From contig JAFAJR010000033.1 in NCBI GenBank assembly GCA_019236085.1, forward strand, positions 1-11,791: a stretch of DNA of 11,791 bases, in the 5' to 3' direction. Within the stretch, counting starts at the first letter, position 1, and each line of letters starts with the position of its first letter. Positions 1 through 6,296 of this stretch are shown here, piece by piece. Source of the stretch: Candidatus Dormiibacterota bacterium (GTDB taxonomy: Bacteria; Chloroflexota; Dormibacteria; Aeolococcales; Aeolococcaceae). The notes beneath the pieces were generated by a model that was not told the DNA's origin, did no database searches, and saw nothing but the letters and a program-made list of their open reading frames with translations. A program made the position numbers and the translations under genes.

Positions 1-1
1 G

Positions 2-349
2 CTGGCCATGGCGCAGCTGCCCTCGCGCGCCGTCTTCGCCGTGGTTGCCGGCTTCCGCTTCAGCAGCCCCGACGCTGGTCAGCGCCACCAGGTGGAGCTG
101 CGCTTCACCGACGCGGACGGCAAGCTGGTGCTGCCGGCTGCCACGCTGCAGTTCCAGGCGCAGGGCAGCGGGCCGCCGCCGGGGCAGGAGGTGAGCGTGT
201 GCACCGTGAGCTACCTGCAGCCGATGCTGGCGGAGCCCGGGGCGTACGCCGCCGAATACTGGTTCGAGGAACGTCTGCTCAGTGCGGTGCGTCTTCAGGT
301 GGTGGAGCGCACAGCGCCGTCACCCGTCTCCGAGGTGCGGCCGAACTAG
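2..349 (+). CDS. DUF6941-like protein, 5' end cut off by the window
   Basis: The frame is open to the left edge. An ATG at position 8 is probably internal, because DUF6941 proteins usually begin with a short strand ending in a GKLNIIGIF-like motif that is absent here. The visible part resembles the rest of that family: an LPSRAVFAVVAGFRF segment, a strand with HQVELRFTDADG, and a C-terminal ligand-like strand pair (YWFEERLLSAVRLQVVE), all consistent with a small beta-rich domain. No catalytic residues, signal peptide or membrane segment are visible. The function of the family is unknown, so none is assigned. The gene ends in TAG (347-349), overlapping the TAG of the convergent dehydrogenase gene. 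Family membership is my recognition of the pattern and was not searched. Confidence 0.6.
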   Translation: MAMAQLPSRAVFAVVAGFRFSSPDAGQRHQVELRFTDADGKLVLPAATLQFQAQGSGPPPGQEVSVCTVSYLQPMLAEPGAYAAEYWFEERLLSAVRLQVVERTAPSPVSEVRPN

Positions 350-1194
350 TAGTCGTAGAAGCCGCGTCCGCTCTTGCGCCCCAGGTACCCGGCCGCCACC
401 ATGCGGCGCAGCAGCGGCGGCGGCGCGTAGTCGCTGTTGGCGTACTCCTCGTACAGCGAGTCGCACACGAACAGCGCTGTGTCGAGCCCGATGTAATCGA
501 GCAGCTGCAGCGGTCCCATTGGATGTCCGCAGCCCAGTCGCATGCCCTCGTCGATGTCCTCCTTGGTGGCGAACCCGGACTCGAAGAGGCGCACGGCGTG
601 CGTCAGGAACGGGATCAGCAGCAGGTTGACGATGAAGCCACCCCGGTCCTGAGCAAGGATGATCCGCTTGTCCAGCCGCTCCCCGAACGAGCGCGTGGCC
701 TCGAGTGTGTCCTCGCTGGTGGCGATGCTCCGCACCACCTCCAGGAGCTTCATCACCGGCACGGGGTTGAAGAAGTGGGTGCCGACCACGCGCTCCGGCC
801 GTGTGGTGTGACGGGCCATCTCGATGATCGGCAGCGACGACGTGTTGGTGGCCAGGATGCCGTGCTCCGGCGCGATCCGGTCGAGGCGCTCGAAAATGTC
901 GACCTTGGCAGGAAGTGACTCCACCACTGCTTCGATGCTGACGTCGCACTGAGCGAACGACTCCAGGTCGAGCGTGTACTCCAGCAGCTCCTGAGCACGG
1001 CTGACGTCGGTGTCGCTGAGCTTGCCGCCCTGGCGGCCGCGCTCCAGCGATTGCTCGACGCGGCGCCGGCCCGCATCCAGCCGCTCCTGGTCGGCCTCGG
1101 TCACGATGGTGCGAAGTCCCTTCCTGGCGCACACCTCGGCGATGCCCGACCCCATTAGCCCGGCGCCGACGATCCCGACGGTGCTGATCTCCAT
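346..1194 (-). CDS. 3-hydroxybutyryl-CoA dehydrogenase (3-hydroxyacyl-CoA dehydrogenase family)
   Basis: Oxidises (S)-3-hydroxybutyryl-CoA or similar short-chain 3-hydroxyacyl-CoA to the 3-keto form with NAD(P)+, or the reverse, in the cytoplasm; used in butanoate/PHB-type metabolism or beta-oxidation. The 282-residue length is typical. It has a Rossmann motif G10-A-G12-L-M-G15 and the family's catalytic residues with exact spacing: S119 (NTSS), H140 (GTHFFNP), E152 and N190. The C-terminal helical domain ends with GYLGRKSGRGFYDY, a classic family ending. Two oddities: the usual DxPGF loop reads DRGGF (183-187), and the usual Arg after N190 is Leu. An upstream in-frame ATG at 1215 is rejected, because a strong AGGAGG lies five bases before the ATG at 1194. 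It is divergent from the receiver gene. No acyl-CoA dehydrogenase or thiolase is in view, so the exact pathway is open. Confidence 0.93.
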   Translation of the reverse strand: MEISTVGIVGAGLMGSGIAEVCARKGLRTIVTEADQERLDAGRRRVEQSLERGRQGGKLSDTDVSRAQELLEYTLDLESFAQCDVSIEAVVESLPAKVDIFERLDRIAPEHGILATNTSSLPIIEMARHTTRPERVVGTHFFNPVPVMKLLEVVRSIATSEDTLEATRSFGERLDKRIILAQDRGGFIVNLLLIPFLTHAVRLFESGFATKEDIDEGMRLGCGHPMGPLQLLDYIGLDTALFVCDSLYEEYANSDYAPPPLLRRMVAAGYLGRKSGRGFYDY

Positions 1195-1199
1195 TGCGT

Positions 1200-1205
1200 C
1201 CTCCT
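1200..1205 (-). promoter_or_regulatory. Shine-Dalgarno site of the dehydrogenase gene
   Basis: On the minus strand AGGAGG stands five bases before the ATG at 1194-1192. It sits inside the longer frame that would begin at 1215, so it decides the start. It is one of only two clear Shine-Dalgarno sites before starts in this window. Confidence 0.85.
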
Positions 1206-1253
1206 GTGCTGTCATCCCCTGCAGTGTGGAGCGAGCCGGGGTGGCCTCGCACC

Positions 1254-1259
1254 TATCAT
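1254..1259 (+). promoter_or_regulatory. -10 box, probable leaderless promoter of the receiver gene/operon
   Basis: TATCAT lies six bases before the ATG at 1266, so transcription would begin at or next to the start codon. No Shine-Dalgarno sequence is present between them. No convincing -35 box is seen 16-18 bases upstream. The same arrangement recurs before four other genes here, which supports the call. Confidence 0.55.
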
Positions 1260-1265
1260 GGCCCC

Positions 1266-1619
1266 ATGGCGCAGCGCCGCTCCGTCGCGTTGATCAGCGA
1301 CGACCTGTTGTTCGCGAGCCGTTTGCAGGCGGCATTCCGCCGGGTGAAGGGTGAGTTCGCGCTGGTGGTGGGCGACCAGGTGCCGCAGGCGCCCACCATC
1401 TTCGTGGACCTCAACAGCCGCACCGACGAGCGGCTCGCCACCATCACCGGGCTGCGGCAGGCACGCCCGGACGTCGAGATCGTGGGCTTCTGCAACCACG
1501 ATGACCGCGCACTGCGCCGCCGGGCACTCGCAGCCGGTGCCACCCGTGTCGTCAACAACAGCGCGCTGCAGACGGTGGCCCTGCTGCTCGCCGGGTATGA
1601 CGTCCGCGAGCAGCAGTGA
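1266..1619 (+). CDS. Orphan receiver-like protein, degenerate response regulator domain
   Basis: A 117-residue single-domain protein with the beta-alpha layout of a CheY-like receiver. It has an N-terminal strand followed by D12-D13 (ALISDDLLFASRL), a strand with D48 in the position of the phosphoacceptor (IFVDLN), a strand EIVGF at 71-75, and a last strand RVVNN (94-98) where receivers normally carry the conserved Lys. No DNA-binding or enzymatic output domain follows. Loss of the Lys suggests phosphorylation-independent or altered signalling, which is inference. The start at ATG 1266 is preferred to an in-frame ATG at 1194, because a -10 box sits just upstream and the extra residues look non-coding. 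Its TGA overlaps the GTG start of the amidohydrolase (GTGA), so it is the first gene of an operon. Its role is unknown. Confidence 0.75.
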   Translation: MAQRRSVALISDDLLFASRLQAAFRRVKGEFALVVGDQVPQAPTIFVDLNSRTDERLATITGLRQARPDVEIVGFCNHDDRALRRRALAAGATRVVNNSALQTVALLLAGYDVREQQ

Positions 1620-2794
1620 CAGCAGCCGCGCTCGACGACCGCCTGAGCGACGAGGTCGAACGCGTCCGCGACGACGTCATCGAGATCCGCCGCGACCTGC
1701 ACCGCAACCCAGAGCTCTCGCACCAGGAACAGCGAACGGCTGCGCTGGCGGCGCAGCGGTGCGGCGAGCTGGGTTTCAGCGTGCGCACCGGCGTCGGCGG
1801 CACGGGCGTCGTAGCCGACCTGGTGTCGGAAAGGCCCGGCCCCATGCTGATGCTGCGCGCTGACATGGACGCGCTGCCGGTGCTGGAACGTGACGACGGC
1901 AGGCCGGTGCGCTCCCAGAACGACGGCGTCATGCACGCCTGCGGCCACGACGGCCATGTGGCGATGACGCTCGGCGCCGCCGCCGTGCTGAGCAGCATGC
2001 GCGACGCATGGAGCGGCACTCTGCGCTGCTGCTTTCAGCCTGCCGAGGAGATCGCCGGCGGCGCCGCGCCCATGATCGACGCGGAGGCAGCGCGGGATGT
2101 GGACCGGGTGCTCGGCATCCATCTCTGGGCGCAGCTGGACTGTGGCAGCGTTGCTGTCAGTGATGGCGTGATCTTCGGGAGCGCGGACCTCTTCGGCATC
2201 AGCGTGCATGGAAGAGGCGGCCACGGCGGCATGCCGCACACCACTGCGGACCCGGTGATCGCCGCAGCGCACGTGGTCACAGCTCTGCAAACGCTCATCA
2301 GCCGCGAGACCTCACCGTTCAACCCCGCGGTGGTGACGATCGGCCGCATCAGCGGTGGCACCGCGGCCAATGTCATCGCCGACACGGTGGAGCTGGGCGG
2401 CACGGTGCGAGCTCTGGAGCAGCACGAGCGTGAACGGCTTCTGCGCCGTGTTGCGGCGGTTGCGAGTGACGTGGCCAAGGCTCTGGGTTGCAGCGCGGAA
2501 TACACCGATGTCGCAGGTACGCCGCCGGTGGTGAACGATCCGGAGGTCGCCGCGCTGGTGCGCCGTGCCGCCGCCGCAGTGGTGGGGGAGGAGCGTGTGA
2601 TCACACCGCAGCCACTCACAGTCGGCGACGACGTCGCGCTCTTCCTGCAGCAGGCGCCAGGTTGCTACTTCCTGGTGGGCGCAGGCAATGCGGAAGCGCC
2701 GCCGCACCACAGCGCCGCGTTCGACATCGATGAGAAAGCGCTGCCGGTGGGAGTCGAGACACTGGTCCGTGCGGCGCTGGACATCCTGCGCTGA
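1616..2794 (+). CDS. M20D family metallo-amidohydrolase
   Basis: A di-metal amidohydrolase of the hippurate hydrolase / IAA-amino-acid hydrolase / N-acyl-amino-acid deacylase group, which cleaves the amide bond of N-acyl amino acids. At 392 residues it is full length. The M20D signatures are all present: RRDLHRNPEL (25-34), RADMDALPV (81-89), HACGHDGH with metal ligands C109 and H111, QPAEE with E144 as base and E145 as ligand, GIHLWA with H169, and the final HHS with H365. The inserted dimerisation domain spans roughly 195-305 (GRGGHGGMPHTTADPV). No signal peptide is seen, so it is probably cytoplasmic. It starts at GTG, overlapping the upstream TGA by four bases without a clear Shine-Dalgarno site, so translation is probably coupled. 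Its TGA overlaps the ATG of the thioesterase. The substrate cannot be told from sequence. Confidence 0.94.
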   Translation: MTAAALDDRLSDEVERVRDDVIEIRRDLHRNPELSHQEQRTAALAAQRCGELGFSVRTGVGGTGVVADLVSERPGPMLMLRADMDALPVLERDDGRPVRSQNDGVMHACGHDGHVAMTLGAAAVLSSMRDAWSGTLRCCFQPAEEIAGGAAPMIDAEAARDVDRVLGIHLWAQLDCGSVAVSDGVIFGSADLFGISVHGRGGHGGMPHTTADPVIAAAHVVTALQTLISRETSPFNPAVVTIGRISGGTAANVIADTVELGGTVRALEQHERERLLRRVAAVASDVAKALGCSAEYTDVAGTPPVVNDPEVAALVRRAAAAVVGEERVITPQPLTVGDDVALFLQQAPGCYFLVGAGNAEAPPHHSAAFDIDEKALPVGVETLVRAALDILR

Positions 2795-3345
2795 TGGACC
2801 AGTTCTTCCGCTTTCGTGAGCGCCTCGACCAGCTCTACGACGACCCCGATCTCACGCCACGCCCCGCATCGCAATCGCGCACGGTCATATCCGTGGTGAT
2901 GGAGATCGAGCACGCCAACAACGCCGGATACGTACACGGCGGCACCATCATGCGTCTGGTTGACACAGCTGCGGGCACCGCGGCCATGCGGCACGCCAGA
3001 CGCCGCGTCGGCACGGCAGCAATGGACGACAGTAGCTTCCTCACCCACCTGTAGTTCGGCGACCTCGTCTGGGTGACAGCGATGGTCAACGATGCTCACC
3101 GCTCCTCGATGGAAGTGGGAGTGCGTGTGCACGTGGAAACGCTGCCCACCGGGGAGCAGCGGCACGTCGCCAGTGCGCACCTGGTGTTCGTGGGCCTGGA
3201 CCGCGAGGGGAGACCTGCGCAGGTGCCGCAGGTCATCGCCGAGAGTGACGAGGAACGCCGGCGTCAAGCGCAGGCCAGGGTGCGGCGCGAGCAGCGGCTG
3301 GTGCGCAAGAAGAAGATCGCCGAGGCGGCGCACTCTGCCGGCTGA
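2794..3345 (+). pseudogene. Hotdog acyl-CoA thioesterase interrupted by in-frame TAG
   Basis: Would hydrolyse acyl-CoA to free acid and CoA. Reading one frame from ATG 2794 to TGA 3343-3345 gives a standard-length thioesterase of 183 codons, with TAG as codon 87 (3052-3054). Before the stop are the catalytic segment NNAGYVHGG (42-50) and D57 in LVDTAAG, plus DDSSFLTHL. After it the same frame continues with FGDLVWVTAMVN, a SSMEVGVRV strand and a SAHLVFVGLD strand, ending in a charged helix. Family proteins read roughly SFLxPVYVGDLV here, so the stop stands where an aromatic residue (often Tyr) is usual; TAC or TAT to TAG would be one substitution. The 86-residue N-terminal piece lacks half the fold. 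The gene overlaps the amidohydrolase TGA (ATGA) and precedes the ATP-grasp gene by 13 bases. Either a recent pseudogene, a sequence error or readthrough. Confidence 0.88.
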
Positions 3346-3358
3346 ACCTCGCGGACCG

Positions 3359-4228
3359 GTGGCACTCGCCACGTGCGCCGCGTTTCCGGAGCTCGACGAT
3401 GACGACCAATTGCTGCGCACGGCCCTGCGTGATGCGGACATCGATGCAGAGTGCGTTGTGTGGGACGACCCAGCGGTGGACTGGACGCGGTTCGCACTGA
3501 CGGTGGTTCGCGACACCTGGGACTATGTGGATCGTTGCGGCGCGTTCCTGGACTGGGCCTCTCGCGTGCCGCGCCTCTGCAACGAGGCGCCCGTTTTGCG
3601 GTGGAACACCGACAAGCGCTATCTCGACGAGCTGCACCAACGCGGGGTTCCGATTGTGCCCACCACCTGGCTGACGCCCGGTGCCGATCCGCAGGGACTG
3701 CGCATCGACGGCGAGGTGGTGATCAAACCCACGGTATCTGCAGGCAGCCGCAACACCGAACGCTACGGAGCGGCGGAGCACGAGGAAGCGCGGCGGCACG
3801 TGGCGCGGCTTCTCGCGGACGGCCGCACGGTCATGGTGCAGCCGTACATACATGGTGTCGAAGCGCAGGGAGAGACGGCGCTGCTGTACATCAACGGCGA
3901 GTACTCACACGCCGCGCGCAAGGCGGCGATCCTGGTGCAGCGCAACGTGGCGGGCGAGGCGCTGTTCGCCGCCGAGTCCATCACGCCTCACATAGCCACC
4001 GACGCGGAACGGGCGGCGGGTGATCGCGTGCTGGGCGCGTTGCCGTTTGATCGGTCGTCGCTGCTGTACGCACGAGTCGACCTGGTGCCTGCGGATGATG
4101 GGACCCCGGTCGTGCTAGAGGTCGAGCTCACCGAGCCGTCGCTGTTCTTTCGCTGCGATGACGAAGCCGCGGCGCGAATGGCGGCCGCGGTGGGGAGGCG
4201 CCTCCTGCGTCGCGCGCCCCGCGTATAA
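3359..4228 (+). CDS. ATP-grasp domain protein, possible carboxylate-amine ligase
   Basis: A 289-residue stand-alone ATP-grasp protein related to RimK/D-Ala-D-Ala ligase-type enzymes and similar in layout to the DcsG group. ATP-grasp enzymes activate a carboxylate as acyl phosphate and join it to an amine. N-terminal domain: ALATCAAFPELDDDD, WDDPAVDW and RDTWDY, then RWNTDKRYL (81-89). ATP-grasp features: VVIKPTVSAGSRNT with K123, VQPYIHGVEAQGE with E172, R239-D241, and the metal-binding strand VLEVELTEPSLFF with E254 and E256. The start is taken as GTG 3359, because relatives begin with an (M)xVALVTC-like strand and no ATG is available; there is no clear Shine-Dalgarno site. It is the last gene of the operon, 13 bases after the thioesterase stop, and ends in TAA. 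The substrate is unknown. Confidence 0.85.
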   Translation: MALATCAAFPELDDDDQLLRTALRDADIDAECVVWDDPAVDWTRFALTVVRDTWDYVDRCGAFLDWASRVPRLCNEAPVLRWNTDKRYLDELHQRGVPIVPTTWLTPGADPQGLRIDGEVVIKPTVSAGSRNTERYGAAEHEEARRHVARLLADGRTVMVQPYIHGVEAQGETALLYINGEYSHAARKAAILVQRNVAGEALFAAESITPHIATDAERAAGDRVLGALPFDRSSLLYARVDLVPADDGTPVVLEVELTEPSLFFRCDDEAAARMAAAVGRRLLRRAPRV

Positions 4229-4229
4229 T
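4224..4229 (+). promoter_or_regulatory. Possible -10 box for the lectin-like gene
   Basis: A perfect TATAAT overlaps the TAA stop of the ATP-grasp gene (GTA TAA T). It would give a leader of about 78 bases before the ATG at 4314. No recognisable -35 box lies 16-18 bases upstream. Part of the match is forced by the stop codon, so chance is a real possibility. Confidence 0.35.
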
Positions 4230-4255
4230 CCCGCAGCACACTGAGATAGAGGGGG

Positions 4256-4284
4256 CGCGGCGGGTGGCTCCGGGCACTGCCGCG
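4256..4284 (+). repeat. Inverted repeat (hairpin) in the leader of the lectin-like gene
   Basis: CGCGGC (4256-4261) pairs with GCCGCG (4279-4284). Inside it GTG (4264-4266) can pair with CAC (4275-4277), giving a longer imperfect hairpin. It lies between the ATP-grasp stop and the Shine-Dalgarno site at 4302-4306. There is no T-tract after it, so a leader structure is as likely as a terminator. I recognise no riboswitch class. Confidence 0.3.
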
Positions 4285-4301
4285 GTCTGGGCGTTGGTGT
4301 C

Positions 4302-4306
4302 AGGAG
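4302..4306 (+). promoter_or_regulatory. Shine-Dalgarno site of the lectin-like gene
   Basis: AGGAG stands seven bases before the ATG at 4314 and supports that start. This gene has a leader and a Shine-Dalgarno site, unlike most neighbours, which appear leaderless. Confidence 0.75.
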
Positions 4307-4313
4307 AGTAGAG

Positions 4314-5537
4314 ATGCCCCACGTTGCGCGGAACGCGGTCGCCGTCATCGCCTTGACCGCGATCGCGGCTCTCGGTGCGAGCGTCTTCTCCAGTGGCGTC
4401 GGGCGTGCTACGACGACGGCGACGCGAGGCCAGTTGCTCTATGCCACCACCTTCGATCCCGCGTCGTTCAACCAACAGGTGGTGGGATCCTCGGCATCGC
4501 TTGCCGCAGGTCCGGGCCCGTCTCTCCAATGCGGGGTCGGGAGCAGCGGCTCGAAGATGATCGCGAGCGTCGCGGGCTGGAGCATCACGGAGCCGGCTTC
4601 GATCTGGGCTGAAGAAACTGTGAGCGCTGCCGCGTCCACCGGCGATCTCCAGAGCGGCTTCTACTTCGAGGGACTGGGGGCCAACCATCGCCACCTGCAC
4701 ATCGACTTCGGCGCCAATCAGATCGTGCTGCGCGATCCCAACTACCACAACGAGGGGCCGGTGGTGTCGGTGCCAGGACTCAGCAGCGGATCCTCCTTCC
4801 AGTTCATCGTCATCGCAAGCTCGCCGCGGTATCAGGTCTTTGTGAACGGGAATGAGGTCATCGATTACACGGACAGCTCCCCCGCCAGCACACCGGGCGG
4901 CTTCGGCTTCGACTGCGCAGACGCCTCGGGGACGGGCGGAGACAGCATCACCGAGCTGTCGTTGTACTCGGTCGGCGGGGCGTGCGGCACCGGCTGGGTC
5001 TGCGAGGACATCGGCAATCCCGCCATGGCTGGGTCGTCCACACTGAGCGGCGGGACATGGACGGTGCAGGGTGGCGGTGCGGACATCTTCGGCACCGCTG
5101 ATCAGTTCCAGTTCGCCAGCCAGACCCTCTCGGGCAATGGCCTCGTCAGTGCGTGCGTCACCTCGCAAACAGTCACGAGCTCCTGGGCCAAGGCAGGGGT
5201 GATGTTGCGGCTGAGCGCCGACCCCGGTTCACCCTATTACGCCCTCTTCATCACTCCCGGTAACGGCATCGAGATGCAGTATCGAAGTGCGGAGAACGGG
5301 ACGACGTCGTCCAAGCTGTTCAGCGGAGCGCTCCCGGCCTACCTCGAGGTGGTGCGCAGCAGCGGCGACATCTTCAACGCGTACACATCAAGTGACGGAG
5401 CCACGTGGCAGCTTCTGCCCGGCACGAAGAAGACACTGAGCGCGTTGAGCGGACAATTGCTGGCGGGGCTCGCCGTCACCGCTCACAAGAGCGGCGCGCT
5501 GAGCACCGCGACGTTCACCGGGGTCACCATCCAGTAG
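4314..5537 (+). CDS. Secreted two-domain jelly-roll (lectin-like) protein
   Basis: A 407-residue exported protein. The N-terminus has a short basic start (HVAR) and a hydrophobic stretch (AVAVIALTAIAALGASVF, 9-25) followed by Ser/Gly/Thr-rich residues, a Sec signal peptide probably cut near 30-35. The first domain (about 42-215) has the strand pattern of a LamG/concanavalin-like jelly roll: SGFYFEGLG, HLHIDFG, YQVFVNGNEVIDY. The second (about 225-407) looks like a DUF1349-type concanavalin A-like domain: GTWTVQGGGADIFGTADQF, WAKAGVMLRLS, TPGNGIEMQYR. The Cys residues in FDCADA and ACGTGWVCEDIG may form disulfides outside the cell. No catalytic motif is visible, so glycan or cell-surface binding is inferred from fold type. 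It ends in TAG ten bases before hemQ starts. The GH5 gene nearby is a possible functional partner. Confidence 0.75.
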   Translation: MPHVARNAVAVIALTAIAALGASVFSSGVGRATTTATRGQLLYATTFDPASFNQQVVGSSASLAAGPGPSLQCGVGSSGSKMIASVAGWSITEPASIWAEETVSAAASTGDLQSGFYFEGLGANHRHLHIDFGANQIVLRDPNYHNEGPVVSVPGLSSGSSFQFIVIASSPRYQVFVNGNEVIDYTDSSPASTPGGFGFDCADASGTGGDSITELSLYSVGGACGTGWVCEDIGNPAMAGSSTLSGGTWTVQGGGADIFGTADQFQFASQTLSGNGLVSACVTSQTVTSSWAKAGVMLRLSADPGSPYYALFITPGNGIEMQYRSAENGTTSSKLFSGALPAYLEVVRSSGDIFNAYTSSDGATWQLLPGTKKTLSALSGQLLAGLAVTAHKSGALSTATFTGVTIQ

Positions 5538-5540
5538 GAT
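5535..5540 (+). promoter_or_regulatory. -10 box, probable leaderless promoter of hemQ
   Basis: TAGGAT begins with the TAG stop of the lectin-like gene and ends six bases before the hemQ ATG (5547). There is no Shine-Dalgarno site at the right distance. The -35 region lies inside the upstream gene and is weak (CGTTCA at 17 bases spacing). Confidence 0.45.
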
Positions 5541-5546
5541 CCGCGT

Positions 5547-6296
5547 ATGGCCAACGTCACCGCGCCGCTCACCGTCCGCGACGCGGCGGCGTCGCCGCGC
5601 ACCGCGCGGCAGCACATCCGCTTCGCCTTCTACCGGGTGCTGCCCGAATGGCGGCGGCGCAGCGCGGCCGAGCGTGCTGCGGACCGCGAAGAAGTTGCTG
5701 CGCTGGTGCGGGAGATCGGCGAGCGAGAGGCAGTGCTGATCCGCCCGTACAGCCTGGTCGGCACCAGGGGCGACGCGGACTTCATGCTGTGGCTGGTCAG
5801 CGAGCGCCTCGACGACCTGCACGAGTTCTCTGCGCGGCTCAACCGGACGCGCCTGGCGCAGTACCTCGAGTCGCCGTACAGCTACTTCTCCATGACCAAG
5901 CGCAGCATGTACGTCGACAAGCACGCGCACCCCAACCAGGAGGGTCGCAGCAACCGGCTGGTCATCTCGCCGACAGGCCGCCGCTATCTGTTCGTGTATC
6001 CCTTCGTCAAGACCCGGTCCTGGTACCGCCTGCCGCAGGAGGAGCGGCAGCGTCAGATGAGCGAGCACATCGCCATGGGCCATCGCTATCCCGGCGTGAA
6101 GATCAACACCACGTACTCATTCGGGCTCGACGACCAGGAGTTCGTGGTGGCGTTCGAGAGCGACTCGGTTGCAGACTTCCTCGACCTCGTGCAGGAGATG
6201 CGCGAGTCTGAGGCATCCACGCACACCGTGCGTGACGTGCCGTCGTTCACTTGCATCGCAGCCGACATCGACGCGACGCTGGCAGCGCTCGGCTAG
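5547..6296 (+). CDS. hemQ: Coproheme decarboxylase HemQ/ChdC (chlorite dismutase family)
   Basis: Catalyses the last step of the coproporphyrin-dependent heme pathway, two oxidative decarboxylations that turn coproheme into heme b, in the cytoplasm. At 249 residues it has the usual length. Key family marks: YPFVKTRSWYRLP (151-163), where Y151 matches the catalytic Tyr of Gram-positive ChdC and K155 the conserved Lys; SEHIAMGHRYPGVK, with H174 as the proximal heme ligand; TTYSFGLDDQEFVVAFESD (188-206); and the closing DLVQEMRESEASTHTVRD. The first ferredoxin-like half carries RPYSLVGTRGDADFMLWLV. The start is ATG 5547. It is downstream of an unrelated secreted protein with ten bases between, probably from its own leaderless promoter. 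No hemE/G/H genes are in the window. Its TAG shares a CTAG with the convergent GH5 gene. Confidence 0.93.
   Translation: MANVTAPLTVRDAAASPRTARQHIRFAFYRVLPEWRRRSAAERAADREEVAALVREIGEREAVLIRPYSLVGTRGDADFMLWLVSERLDDLHEFSARLNRTRLAQYLESPYSYFSMTKRSMYVDKHAHPNQEGRSNRLVISPTGRRYLFVYPFVKTRSWYRLPQEERQRQMSEHIAMGHRYPGVKINTTYSFGLDDQEFVVAFESDSVADFLDLVQEMRESEASTHTVRDVPSFTCIAADIDATLAALG

Noticed and set aside
320..1252. Long overlapping frame on the minus strand over the dehydrogenase
   Set aside because: It is an arginine/glycine/histidine-rich shadow of the true gene in another frame; the real frame has all catalytic motifs and a Shine-Dalgarno site.
3052..3054. TAG reassigned to an amino acid in this organism
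   Set aside because: Seven other genes here end naturally at TAG with normal family C-termini, so a global reassignment does not fit.
3073..3345. Separate small gene starting at GTG 3073 after the TAG
   Set aside because: It is in the same frame as the thioesterase and encodes only the second half of the hotdog fold; it is best read as part of one broken gene.
3092..3358. ATP-grasp gene starting at ATG 3092 inside the thioesterase
   Set aside because: The extra residues are Arg/Cys/Trp-rich and unlike the family; homology-like sequence begins at the GTG at 3359.
4230..4313. Known riboswitch in the leader of the lectin-like gene
   Set aside because: Only a simple GC hairpin is seen; no conserved core of a riboswitch class I can recognise.
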